From Symbiodinium natans (lineage: Eukaryota > Sar > Dinophyceae > Suessiales > Symbiodiniaceae), in NCBI GenBank assembly GCA_905221605.1, contig CAJNDS010002537.1, positions 62,001-126,000 of the forward strand: 64,000 nt of DNA, written 5' to 3'. The notes beneath the pieces are model-generated. The model did no database searches. It had not been told where the DNA came from and worked only from the letters and a program-made list of their open reading frames with translations. Below are positions 1 to 11,056 of this stretch, in pieces. A program made the position numbers and the translations under genes. The first letter of the stretch is position 1, and the number at the start of each line of letters is the position of its first letter.

Positions 1-700
1 CTAATGGAATTTTTGCGCCACATAAGAATGATTGACTTGTGTTTGAACTGAAAAGGAGCCTCTCCCCAGAAGCTTCCCTGTCCAGCAGACAATGGAAAGG
101 CGTTTCGTGCCAAGAAAGGGGCCCAAGCATTCCCGACACACGGACCGCCGATACTAACCGCGATGATGTCAATAGTGTAGACGAAGATGAGATGTAGATG
201 ACGAAATCAGGAGTGGCAAATGCAGGAGCACAAAGGAACCACAGAATTAGTGTCGCCACAAGTCTGGCTGAAGAAACAACTTGCCAAACCTCTGAAAAGC
301 TCAATCATCAACGCGTCAGCATTTAGGCCTTGAGCTGTTCACGCGGTCCTACTACTTACCTGCTTAGCACCCCGACTTGACGAATGTCGGTACGGAACCA
401 GACTACAAACTTAGAGCCTCCAGCAAAAGTTCGAACTGAATTAATTGGGTTTGACGAAACCCAACGTCTTAAACCTGAACCCTATAGGCCCTGCACGGTA
501 AAACCTGAACGGTAAGCAGCCCTCGCGGAACGCCCGGCATCGAAACAGGATTTTGGAGTCAAACTGCGCGCCTCCCTAGTCGCGTTTTCGTGCTTATGAC
601 CCTGGGACCCACAAGCGAACCGTACGATACCATCGCATCTCATTCAAGGGTTTCCTCCCAAAAATCCTCCACTTGTGAGGATCGTCTAGGCATCAGGCTA
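1..700. other. No recognisable gene
   Basis: Mixed-composition sequence with stops in all frames and no motif I recognise. Scattered degenerate telomere-like heptamers begin near 700. It may be intronic or intergenic. Confidence 0.4.
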
Positions 701-754
701 GGGTTTTTAAGGTTTTGGGTTTAGTAATTTAGGGTTGAGGTTTAGGGTTGAGGG

Positions 755-1135
755 TTGAGGGTTGAGGAGGAGGTCCCAACCTCCCCGCAGCCCAACCCCC
801 ACCAAAAAATTGAGCCCAAGCAGGAGGGGGCCTCAGGAAGCGGGCAGGCTGGAGCATGCGGAGAAGGAGAAGCTCCACAAGCAAAGCCCGACGACCTGAT
901 GAGTGGAGAGACACCTAAGCTGGAGGCTCCAGCCTCCCCAAAACCAGTGGTTCTGAAGAACCCTCACGTGATGAACCTAGGGCCCCTCCAAGAAGTGGCA
1001 TCTGGAAGTGGGCAAGAGAGAGCCCCGACGGATGGGCAGCCTCCGAAGGGAAAGGGCGGCCCTACCAAAGGGCGAGGCAAAGGAGAGTATCTGCTAGAAC
1101 GCAGAACGGAAGCCCAGAGGAACAAACTTCATTGA
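755..1135 (+). CDS. Hydrophilic, low-complexity coding-like segment
   Basis: An open stretch of about 126 codons rich in P, G, K, E and Q, with an internal near-repeat (two ASGSGQ-type motifs) and a basic GKGGPTKGRGKGE stretch near the end. No start codon can be chosen with confidence because the first codon is not ATG and telomere-like DNA lies just upstream. I do not recognise the protein. The charged composition is more coding-like than the surrounding sequence, but it could be a chance open frame. Confidence 0.25.
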   Translation: MRVEEEVPTSPQPNPHQKIEPKQEGASGSGQAGACGEGEAPQAKPDDLMSGETPKLEAPASPKPVVLKNPHVMNLGPLQEVASGSGQERAPTDGQPPKGKGGPTKGRGKGEYLLERRTEAQRNKLH

Positions 1136-2012
1136 GCGTTGATCTTTGCAATGGTGGGTGCTGTCTTTCTACAATGGTGGCTATGAATTGCGGCATTGTG
1201 GTGGAAGTTTTGCTTTTCTGGCTTATGGACGAATCCGTCAGTGCATGTTACAAAAAACATTTTGCGTTTATGACTATGCGGGCTGCCATGATGGGCACCG
1301 GGATGCCACATTGACCTCCTCGTGTCCTGAGCCCGCGGGAATGTTTCACCCGTTTGTTTGGTCGGATCTGGTCTTGGTTTCTGCGGTTCGTGTTTGGTTT
1401 TTTGGTTTTTGCCTGCGCGTTTTGGCTCGCTACCGACTCGTTTCACTGATTTGGCAAAAGACCTGCCTACTGGGCTGCTGACGCAGTAAAGAGGCGACCG
1501 TTCAAAAGAAACAGCACCATTCCGTGATCAGCGGATAACAGGCAGGTTCAGCGGCACCGGGCACAGCGGAGTGCACACGAGTGCCGCACGATCAAGTTGG
1601 GCGTACACCGCGTCAACCCGTGCAGCGCACGCACCTGCAGCAGCAGGCGGCACAAGTTCACAACTGCTGCGGCAGAGGGAACGACTCGACAACAGCGATG
1701 TGAGTCCTTGAGTAGCGGGCGGACAGACCCCGACCAGAACTGGAACAGCTGAGATGGTACACCCAAAACAGCTCAACAGGCCATGGCTCAAGCGGAGAGC
1801 AAACAAGAACAGAAAAAAAACCCAAAGTTCACAACCGACCTGCGAGCCAAGGCTGTCGTACATGCTATGCCGTTGCGTGCAGGCAGTTTAACCTGTTTAA
1901 ACCCCATTGTACAAGTCGTACATGCACGCTTTTCCCATTTTGAGAGTGGTTTTGTGTTGCGTTGTGTCGTGCTGTGTCGTGTCGTGACGTGTCGTGTTGG
2001 CGTGTGCGTGAA

Positions 2013-2415
2013 TGTGAAATGTGAAATGTGAAATGTGAAATGTGAAATGTGAAATGTGAAATGTGAAATGTGAAATGTGAAATGTGAAATGTGAATGTGA
2101 ATGTGAGTGTGTGTGTGTGTGTGTGTCTCTCTGTGTGTGTCTCTCTGTGTGTGTGTGTGTGTGTGTCTCTGTGTGTCTGTGTCTGTGTCTCTCTGTGTCT
2201 GTGTCTGTGTCTGTGTCTGTGTCTGTGTCTGTGTCTGTGTCTGTGTCTCTGTCTGTGTCTGTGTCTGTGTCTGTGTCTGTGTCTGTGTCTGTGTCTGTGT
2301 CTGTGGGGGGTCTGTCTGTGTGTCTGTGTCTCTGTGTCTCTGTGTCTCTGTGTCTCTGTGTCTCTGTGTCTCTGTGTCTCTGTGAGTCTGTGTCTGTGTC
2401 TGTGTCTGAGTGTCT
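2013..2415. repeat. Compound microsatellite: (GTGAAAT)n then (GTGTCT)n
   Basis: About eleven tandem GTGAAAT heptamers pass through GTGAAT/GTGAGT variants into roughly 300 bp of TG/TC repeat dominated by the hexamer GTGTCT, with GTGTCTCT blocks at both ends. Open frames of up to about 240 codons on both strands here are artefacts of the repeat. Confidence 0.95.
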
Positions 2416-3063
2416 GTTGTTCCGGTGGGGGGAGGGGGGCTTTGGCATTCTTGGGCTCCAAGTGCTCAAAAAGCCAAGGCTTTGGAGAAGTTTGGGATGC
2501 GGCCCGCGGTTGGAGCTTCTGGGCCCAAGCCCTCCCCGGCCTCCGTACCCAAGAGCAACTTTTTGTGCAGTGTTCTGATCTTGTCCATTCGGCCATTTTT
2601 TTGGGGGGATGGCTTAGGGATTAGGGTCTAGGATGGTTAAGGCGGCTAAGGCACTTGGCAAAAATGGCTGACAGCGCGAGTCTCGCGACAAGCTGCAGTG
2701 CTTTCTGATGACCATGCGAACCACCGGCGTTGAGTCGGCTGCCATTACTCGTACGTGTCAAGGTAAACCTGGTGCCAATCGGGCCACACGGATGAAACCC
2801 TTGGGAAATCGCCGGGCCAGAGTCTTTCTTGTCTTAGAACATCTGAGAACTTCGAAGCATGAGTTACTTGCACTTGTCTCGGCCCAGCGACGCAATGGCT
2901 TGAGGCATTCGCTGGAAATTTGGGCCAGCCCCGAAGTAAACGATATTTTCAAAAACTTTGCCACACGAGTGTCAGGAATGAATCCTGCCTGGCCCGCTAG
3001 TCTGTGACACAAGATGAGGACGAGGCCATTGTGAAACGGAAATCATGAACGCACTCTTCCACC

Positions 3064-4586
3064 TCACTGTCGATCCCCGGCTTTCACTTCTGATGTGCGA
3101 GCCTTGCACGCCTTGTGCATCTCGTAGGCGAGCTTCAGGAGGACCCCCCCGCCCGCCTGACCCACGCCAACGATGATCGACCAGCCCAGGCCACCACCTG
3201 GTCAGGATTTAGGGTTTAGGTTTAGGGGTTTAGGGTAGCCCAAGCCCTCACCTTGTAGCTCGCTCAGAGTGGCCATGAGGTAGTAGGTCAATTGAAAGAC
3301 ATCCTCCCCGGCAAAGTGAACAGCCTCCAAGAACCTCACATGCGAGTCTCAAACAGTGAATACGACATCCGAACATGTTAGACCTGTTGGTATCACTCGC
3401 TCAGTATGTGCACGATGAGACGAACTGCTCCCTGGAAACAGGCCGCCCTGGACGGGAAGGGCGGGTCAAAATCGAACCCGCGGGCCGCTTAAGCCGACCG
3501 AGTTGCGTGCACACCACCTGTGTTTGGCTCATGTCACTCCCTTCAAGCTCTGACTTTAATAAGCCTAGACCCTAAACCCTAAACCGTTTCGACGGCCAGC
3601 CTGCCAGCCCTCCCGGTTGGCCCGAGGCGGATGATGCGAAGCATTACATAGGGCCTGAGGGGGCTCTGAACAGGAACCAAACACTGTCCCCTAAACCGCA
3701 AACTCCCTGAAACCCGTAAACCTCCACCACAATCCCGTAATGTAGCATGCGCACTTGCACGTTTACCTCCAGCAGAGCAGCCAGCGAAATCTCCGGTTGT
3801 TGCGGTGATTAGGAAGGACACAGCCATGCTGACCCAAGACGTAGATGGCCAACTCGACGAGGAAGAGGGCGACACTGGCAACTGTCGTTCCTAACAGGAT
3901 GTCCCTCACCTGAAGTCAACCAAGCAGGCTTTTGGCTCATACCCTAAACCCTTAAATCCTTTCCCTAAACCCGAAACCCTTAAAACCTAAACCCTTAACC
4001 CCTAAACCCTATAGTTCAAATGTGCTGGAAACCTTGACAACCGATCAAACATTCAGATCAGTGGCAAAGCCACCATCATTGGTGAAGTCAAGATCACCGG
4101 TAGCGTACGCACCGGCCCATCCCACAACATCAAGAACGCAGTCAATGGCCTCAATGCTTTAGAGTTTACGGTTTAGAGGGATGTTAGGATGTTTAGGGTT
4201 TAAGGATTAGGGTTCGGGGCTTGGGGGATTTAGGACAATGGCCTCGACAAACAAGAAGCCTCCTTCCGGCTCTACATCAAGGCTCCACTTCCTTGTCTGG
4301 CCCCCACGAAAAGGGTAAATCGTTAGGGTTTAGGGTTTTGGCTTGAGGGTTTTATGTTGGAAGCCCAAGTAATTATCGGCCACCCTAGACCCTGAACCTA
4401 TGGGAGGGTGGCCATCGTGATCACTGACAAGCAGGCCATTGGGTTTTTCCAAAAACTGCATCTCCCCCTATGAGAAACGCCACCAAGCATCGTGACTAGC
4501 CAAAAAGTTCCACACACGAAAGCTGCAAACGACGCGATGAGTAGCGACATCTCAACGGACACAATGAAAGCCTGACCATCTTCTGG
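3064..4586 (-). CDS. Multi-exon membrane protein, unrecognised family
   Basis: Read on the minus strand, the frame-consistent exons are 4291-4243, 4149-4051, 3909-3767, 3334-3252 and 3197-3064 (TGA). A further coding-like exon at about 4586-4400 encodes a hydrophobic helix (EMSLLIASFAAFVCGTFWLV). The joins read through without stops: the third exon carries a helix around ASVALFLVELAIYVLG, and the last two give ELQGGGLGWSIIVGVGQAGG followed by a basic tail ending KAGDRQ. The introns are GC-AG (4242-4150), GT-AG (4050-3910), GT-AG (3766-3335) and GT-AG (3251-3198). Several are filled with telomere-like heptamers. At least three hydrophobic segments indicate a multi-pass membrane protein. The N-terminus lies further upstream and I cannot name the family. 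Confidence 0.6.
4143..4245 (-). mobile_element. Intron flanked by 10-bp direct repeats, degenerate telomere-like core
   Basis: CAATGGCCTC occurs at 4143-4152 and again at 4236-4245. Between the copies lie about 83 bp of decayed TTTAGGG-like sequence. In the minus-strand gene this is a GC-AG intron (4242-4150, 93 bp) with both splice sites at the same place inside the duplicated decamer (GAG|GCCATTG), joining ..FLFVE to AIDCVLD... The arrangement is that expected of an insertion with target-site duplication that became an intron. Confidence 0.65.
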
Positions 4587-4719
4587 AGGCCTCGGACAAA
4601 TAAAAGTGATGTCTGGCGTTTGGTTTGGGATCTGTCTTTGATACCCCTGGGTAGGGTTTAGGGTGCTGGGTTTTGGGTTTACGATGGTTTACGGTTTGGG
4701 CTTTGGTACGGATTTAGCG

Positions 4720-4795
4720 AAAAAAAACCGAACAAGGCGCCGGATTTCCATTGCCCGGAACTCGAGCGCATGATAGGTCACTGCCAGACGTCGGC
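4720..4795 (-). CDS. Coding-like exon, probably the same or adjacent gene
   Basis: After a telomere-like stretch ending CCTAAAG|, the minus strand is open for TGGRRLAVTYHALEFRAMEI, then meets an A/T-rich run. The composition and AG|G acceptor fit an exon. It lies upstream of, and on the same strand as, the membrane protein gene at 3.06-4.6 kb, but I could not prove a join. Confidence 0.3.
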
Positions 4796-5084
4796 CGCCA
4801 GTGTCCTTTAGGGCTTGGAGTTGATGGTTTTGGGAGCTCTTGGGTGTGGAGTTTCAGATTTGGGGGTTTAGGCTTTTGTAGCTTGGATCCATGAGCGAAA
4901 TGCGACGGCACAACCCTGAAAGTCAAACCTCTCAAACACCAAAGCCCTAAGTCGTTTTTGGCTGTGTAATCCCAACGCTGTCCAACCTTCAAACAAACTA
5001 AATCCTAATTAAACCCTTAAACTCCAAACCTCAAACCCAGACCCTAAACCCGAAAACCTCAACGTCCCCAGCTTCGAACCGTAA

Positions 5085-5265
5085 TCAAGGGCTAAGTCCT
5101 TGCTCACACTGCTCAGCACGTGAAGAAAGCAAAGTGAGCACCCAGGCTGCTCACTCACTTCGAACCAGAAGCGCGCCTGGCAGGGACGAACCCTAAACCC
5201 TAGGTAGGACGCGGTGATTTGGCCGTGCCGCATTTTGTTGGGCATGTTCACAAGCAATGTCAGCC
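5085..5265 (-). CDS. Coding-like segment split by a possible mini-intron
   Basis: On the minus strand, MPNKMRHGQITASYL is followed by a short sequence containing one telomere-like heptamer and ending GCCAG|, then ARFWFEVSEQPGCSLC..LSSVSKDLALDY. The segment is residue-rich and not low-complexity, so it probably represents one or two exons. The family is unrecognised. Confidence 0.3.
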
Positions 5266-5724
5266 CCAAACCCTTAACCCAATGAGGTTTTAGGGTTCTT
5301 TTTGAGTGCTTGGACCTCATCGGCCCTAAGCCCTAAACCCTAAACCTCTTCCACGACCCCGATGGATGGCACAGAAGAGAAAGACCTGAATTGCTATATT
5401 TTTAACCGAATCAGAAACCCATGGGGGGGTCATGGATCATTGAGCTGAGAGCTTGGGTTTGGGGGTTTCGGGTTTGGAACTCAGGGAGTGACACTATAGT
5501 TTTGTAACCTTCGCACCCAAAAAGCAGACAGGTTTAGGGCGTGTAGGATATAATTAGTGCGTTTGGGTCTATAGGGCTGCAGGGGCTCACCTGTAAGCAG
5601 TTTGCCTGGGTGGTGGGTTTTGCATGTTTGAGACGCAGAAAACGCAGTGGTATTTACTGTGATTTTGCAAATGAAGCCTAATGAAAAATTGTTGGGCTGA
5701 GCGGCTTTCTGCACGAACCAATTA

Positions 5725-5860
5725 GTTTGTTGACCGCGGGCGCTTTGACACTTTCGCAACCTTTCCAAGTGCAGCCATCATGTTGACATCATCAGGCAAG
5801 TTGTACCGACACAAAAAGGAGTGGATGTGGGCGTGTACGTTCGGGATCAAGCAACTTAGT
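5725..5860 (-). CDS. Coding-like exon, unrecognised
   Basis: The minus strand is open through NVHAHIHSFLCRYNLPDDVN, then MMAALGKVAKVSKRPR, and stops. It could be an internal exon or a first exon starting at the ATG pair near 5782. There is no other support. Confidence 0.25.
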
Positions 5861-5899
5861 TTTTCCTGAAAAAGCTTAGCCCAAAAACTCACTCAATCC

Positions 5900-7070
5900 A
5901 CGTCCTTTGCACAAATCCCTGTAAATACCAATACATTTGTTCTGGTGAGTGTTGAAAGCGCCTGACGGCCTGCAACACGAAACCGTAGACCATAAACTAA
6001 AGCCTTGCCACAGAGCCAAGATGCCCCGCATCACAGACCAAACGCTAGCATGCCCCCCCCCCCCAAAACGTCAACCCCCTCAAGCAAATGATCCTCTGAA
6101 AGCCACCGCCCCACCCAGGCAACTACCAACACGCCTGGCTGTAGGGTTGTTTGGGTGTAGTCGTTTGGGGTCTAGTGTGTCTAAGGTTCAGGGTTTATAG
6201 GGTGTTTCGGTTGTCTTGGGTTTAGGGTTCCCTGCCTTGCCCAATGTGTCGGACGCGGAGAGCACGATGGAGTCTGTAAGATTCTCGGTGAGGGCCGTCG
6301 AATCGCCTTACTGGGCCGCTGAACTATGGAAAGAAAGGGGGAATCTGTTCCTGAAGCCCCAGAACCAAAAACCCTAAAACCTTAACGCCTAAACCGTTGC
6401 TAAACCCTAGACCTACAGTCTTCCCGAAGTTTAGACGCTAGCCGCTAGCCAACTAGCCAACTAACGTACGTAAACTAAGTTGCTGGAATCTCTGGAGCTG
6501 GAAATCCAGACCTGCGCAATGTCCATCTCTAGCTGACCTGGAAGAGCCCGTGCTTCACATATGGTTTAGCGTTTAGGTTTTAGGATTTTAGGGTTTTAGG
6601 TTTGAGGCTAGGGTGTGCAGCAAGGTTGAGGGATGGGATGGTGTTAGGGCGGTTTAAGATTTAGGGGTTTAGGCCACAAGCTCACCTTCCAGCAGTTCAT
6701 GCTCCACGTAGGCCACAGACCCATAAACATACACAGCAGGGTCATACCTTGGTTGGTTTTAACTGTCAACAGTCAAAAAAGTTTAGTTTAGGGTTTCGGG
6801 TTTAGGGATGCTCAGGGCTTGTGGGTCCTAACCCCACACATAACCCTAAACCTTGTTTTGAACATACTCAGTACGCGAGGCACTCGCAATTGACTGCACA
6901 GCACGGAAGTGTCGAGAGGGGCTCTAGGGGTGCTGGAGCAACAGGGACAGACCGTGGGTTTGGTTTCTCAGATAAACTTATTCGATAAGCGCAACTTCAG
7001 ATAGCTAATAAACAATACCCAGAATTTGAATCGCAATTTTTATCAGAATATTTCTACTTCTTACGCCGGA
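5900..7070. other. Non-coding stretch with scattered telomere-like heptamers
   Basis: No convincing exon was seen. TTTAGGG-like motifs, mostly degenerate, recur near 6190, 6370, 6560-6680 and 6790. A C-run lies at about 6053-6064. Confidence 0.4.
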
Positions 7071-7081
7071 TGCTGAAATAT

Positions 7082-8944
7082 TATGCTTCTCGTTAACTGC
7101 GGTCGTGGACACATCGCAAAGAACTGTTGGCAACCCCAAGGCGAAGGGCCAGAAAGATGACAAGGGAGGAAAAAGTAACAAGGGTGGCAAAGGCAATCCC
7201 AGATCATCTCCTTCTTCATCGCCGATAATTTGTCACAAAAGTGTGGGCAATCAGGACTCATCGCGCGAAATTGTCGCGCGGGGCGGTTCTGCGAGAAGCC
7301 TTGAGTCCGAAGATGGCGAGGGCAATGGGTCTCACATCAACGCTGACGTGGTCTCATGACGATGAGTTCCAGCGTAGGAGCACAAGGTCTTTCGCGCGGT
7401 AGTTTATCACTGCTGTTGTATTCAGTCTCCAGTGTTGTTGACTGTTTTCGGCAAGCGCCTTGTAGACTCTGGTAGACTCTGGTGCCACATGCCATAGTCT
7501 TAGCCAGAAGGCTTCGCAGTTCTATCATGTCGTTTGGTCTTGTCCTGGATTCACTCTGGAACTCAAAGCAGCAAACGGCGAGCGCGTCCCAACACATGGG
7601 ATCGTTGATGTTGAGGCTTGGTTCAGTGGAGCCAAGTACACATTGACTAGGTGTGTCTTTGCTGACATAGAGTTCAATGTGCTTTCGCCGTATGTGTTGA
7701 GCACGCATGGTTGGTCGTGTTTTCTCGGAAACAAGGCACACCTGAAGAAGCGCAAAGCGCAAATCCCACTTTCAATGATTGAAAGAGGCTGGTGGGCATT
7801 TGGCCAATTACCTCAGGTTCCTTTTGAAGATGCGTTGGTTTTGATGGAACTAGGCTCTGTGAAGTCGGCATCTACTCAGAGGACTACGTGCTCAGGAGAT
7901 GGAGCTCGGGAGGTGACAGCTGAAATTCGGAGGGTGGATCTACCTCCACGACCTATACTGAAGCGACCAGCTGGCAACTTGTCTTTTCTTTCGCGTACGT
8001 TTTCGTGCACCGTGAGCAAAGAGGTGAGTCAAGCTTCTTATGTGCTTGAAGGACCAGTGTCCACGATATCTGAAGGCGCTTCGCCGAGGAGAGTGCTGCA
8101 CGTGGCCAGGAGAGAGAGCCGCAGGCAGTAGGCGAGGAGTACTCTCAAAGAACGGGCAGGATTCGGATGTGGAGATGCCGCGCATGCCGCATGGGGAGGT
8201 TGAAGCTAGCGATGAGCCAGAAGTGGAGTTGACTTCCACATCTTTGCGGAAGCATTTGTGACAGGGCCATTTTCCCTGACTCACGTCATGCCCCCAATGC
8301 TGCCGCACGCAGCGCCGCACGCCTGCCAGACGCCTGAAGCACAGTAGGGTTAGAGAGGTGCAGTGTGACTATGGTTTTCTTGCGAGTAGGCAGTTTTTGC
8401 TTTTAGCAGTGGTTCTTACAGGCATGCGTGTGTGGTGATGGGTCCGGATGCTACTCAAAACGCGCGAGCATTGAATCATGTCTGGACGGAGGTTGGCATG
8501 CTGGGGAAAGAAGTGGAAGTCGTGAGTGACAACGAGCCTGCCCTTGTTTCGATGCTCAGGTCAGCTGCCAAGCTGGACACATGCCCATTGAGTGGAATTT
8601 CGTTTCGTCCTACTCCTGCTGATCGTCCTCAAACAAAGGGTCTGGTAGAGAAGAGCGTGGACTTGATTAAGGTTCTTTTCGGTAACAACTGGATGTGTAT
8701 AGAAGATCAAATTGGATCTCGCATGGCTCTCGGGGGTGAGCTGTTTGATTCTGCACTTCTTTACACTGTGAAGTGTTACAACCTCTTTCATGTGAAGCGA
8801 GGACATCAAAGCAGCGCTACTGACAAGATGAAGGGGTTGGGCGAGCAGGAAACGAAGAAACCGACAACGTATCCTTTTGGGGCTATTGGGGTGGAGCTCC
8901 TCCCCTCTTGTCACTGTGCCACCAAGCTGCCTTTCACAATGTAG
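7082..8944 (+). mobile_element. Decayed Ty1/copia-type LTR retrotransposon (gag-prot-integrase remnant)
   Basis: In order on the plus strand, a half zinc knuckle (C-GRGH-IAKN-C near 7097-7126) and a second knuckle near 7230-7275 that needs a frame change and has Leu in place of His. A protease/spacer-like stretch at 7643-8131 (GWSCFLGNKAHLKKRKAQIP) follows. Last is an integrase core at 8432-8944 with VVSDNEPAL (second catalytic Asp) and a Glu 40 residues later in RPQTKGLVEKSV. Frames change between these blocks (for example before 8432) and no reverse transcriptase or LTRs were found. It is therefore an inactive fragment. The gag-PR-INT order fits Ty1/copia elements. Confidence 0.7.
8432..8944 (+). 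pseudogene. Retroelement integrase core fragment
   Basis: About 170 codons of rve-type integrase (DDE recombinase), with SDN as the second acidic residue and the Glu in VEKS as the third. The first Asp (CDYGFLAS near 8367) is in a different frame, so at least one frameshift separates it from this block. The ORF ends at TAG 8942-8944, before any reverse transcriptase domain. Confidence 0.65.
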
Positions 8945-11050
8945 CTACACCCGACGTGTGGGGAGTGAGGAGTCTCGGTAACACTGTTGCTTCCTTGGAA
9001 ATGAGCGGTCACGGGCCAATCCCTTGTCAACGGCCCATGAATCCTTATTCGTTCTGCAGGATCAAATCAACCGGCAACAGGCAGCAGGCAGCATTCGAAG
9101 GTTCAGGTTGCCTTGTTTAAGAAGGACCAGTGATTAGTCCCTTCACTGCATGGCTCAGAGTCAGGTCTCGCAGGCGTGCCCCTCCCTGCAGAGGTCTCTT
9201 CCCATCTGCTGGGCCGACACACCCGGGCAAGGTCAGGTTTGTGTCCACCTTGCTTGCATTCAGTAGTCACCACTTGCTCAGTGGCGACACCCAAGCCCAG
9301 TCGACCTCTCACTTTGTGTTGATTGAGGGGTTTCGTGTGGGGGCCCATCGCCGCCCCGCGCGCGCGACGGAAAACGTTAGAACCGGTCATGAAGTGCGTG
9401 AAACCACCTCGTGTCTGAGCGAGGTATATAATGCGTGGTAGAGCGGCTGGGATTGGACCAGGTTGTGAGATGCCCACCTCGGCCTTGCTCCCCCGCTTTT
9501 GGATGCTGGGTGTGCTTTTCGATTCTGTTATTCACCAACACCGCGCAAGCACGGTGGTGTGAAGCACAGCCAGTAGCGGTGCCTTTGGGGCCTGGATGGC
9601 CCTGAAACATACTGGCCAAAGAGGACTTCGGGACTTGCTGCTTGCGGGCAGCATGCAGAGGAAGTGGAGCAGGACCTGTGCTGGGGGCTGCAGGCACAGG
9701 ACCCCACCCCAAACTTGACCCTGTGAGGTGCTTTGGCCCAGTGGCCAGTGAGTAAGAACGAGAAAGCTGATCCCTGCCCTGCCCTGGTGAGTAAGAGCGA
9801 GAAAGCCGGGCAGGGCCCTGGGTTGCTGGCGCTTAGGTTAGTAAGAGCGAGAACGCCTAGGCCTGCTCTGCAGGTTGGCGGGGGGTCGGGCATCTCACTG
9901 TTCTGTGTCTCAGGTTGCTAGGCTTTGGCTTCCTGGTCAGGCCTGTTTGACATCCGTGCGCCTAGTACTGTGAAGAGCGGCGTACCGGTAAAGCTTGCTC
10001 CCGCAACGCCAGAGCGCTGGGTGAGCCACTCCCCTGGGCTAGGTTTCTGTACAGCGGCGTGCATGTGAGTAGTCTCTGACCGAAGAGCTGCTCTCGGTAC
10101 CTGCATGGCCCTTTGTTTCACCTGACCGGTCGAGCCTCGGCTCCCGAAGGGCCATAGAGCCAGCGACTCGTGCGCTTGGGTGTGTGAGATATGACGTGCA
10201 GTCATGTCTAAATCACACTGGCGCTATCATGCATGTGCATGCTGGTTGAGTACGAGCCGACGTGAGCGGATCAAGCCTCCAACCTCGAATCCTATGATTG
10301 CTTGGCTGCAAGATGCTTTACCATCGAGCTGTATGTCGCAACATGTAACATGTACATAGGCATGATCGCTGTCAGGTGCAGCAACAAGCCTCACGTTGTG
10401 TGCGGTAGTTCTGCTGCTCTGGAAGTGTGGGCTCTGTAGGATTGTAGGTGCAAAGGCTCCACTCTTAAAGACCTTCCCTAAACCCCGAAATTTCCTCAAC
10501 TTGCCATAACTCCAACATCCAAGACACGAGATCTTTCGTTCTTCTTCATAGATACGACTATCTTTTCGATCTATTTGCCCGTGTCCGTGGATGCGGCTAT
10601 CTTGTATCCGAGCCTTGGAAACTGTGACGTGGGTGTACATATTGTATATCTGTATATATAAAATGTACAAGAACACTCCACGCCGAGTGGTGCAAAACAC
10701 TCAACAGCGCGTTGCATGCAGTCTCGCCATTTGCTGCCATTTATGAGCTGTTCCAGCTGTTTCGACCGATGTGGTGGAACCGATTGGTCTCGACAGATGT
10801 TCAGTTGATTCGCACGAAGTGGCTTGAGCGTCCAGTTAGAAAGTTGAAAGAAGGTTTCCGATTTCAGACACAAACGCTAAGCCCTTAACCCAAACCATTG
10901 GCCAGCTGAGATGCTTTGTTTGGTAGTCGTCACCATAGAAGTGCACGCTGGAGTGGAAAGGGCCCAGCACGAATGTCTGTTGGCCAACCTCATGCGAACC
11001 TCACAACATGGCCAGTCACAAATCGCCAGAAACAGCGTTCCTCAAACTTT
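8945..11050. other. No supported gene
   Basis: Only unremarkable open frames on both strands. A motif close to AGTAAGAGCGAGAAAGC recurs three times at about 9749, 9790 and 9840. A tRNA-like D-arm is present around 10300 but the rest of the cloverleaf fails. Confidence 0.4.
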
Positions 11051-11056
11051 GATGGA

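Noticed and set aside
2084-2624. Long plus- and minus-strand ORFs (VSVSVS, TDTDTD)
   Set aside because: Products of the GTGTCT microsatellite; all frames are open because the unit contains no stop codon.
10250-10340. tRNA gene on the minus strand
   Set aside because: A D-arm-like AGCTCGATGGTAAAGC is present, but the anticodon and T-arm stems do not pair properly. At most it is a decayed tRNA-derived element.
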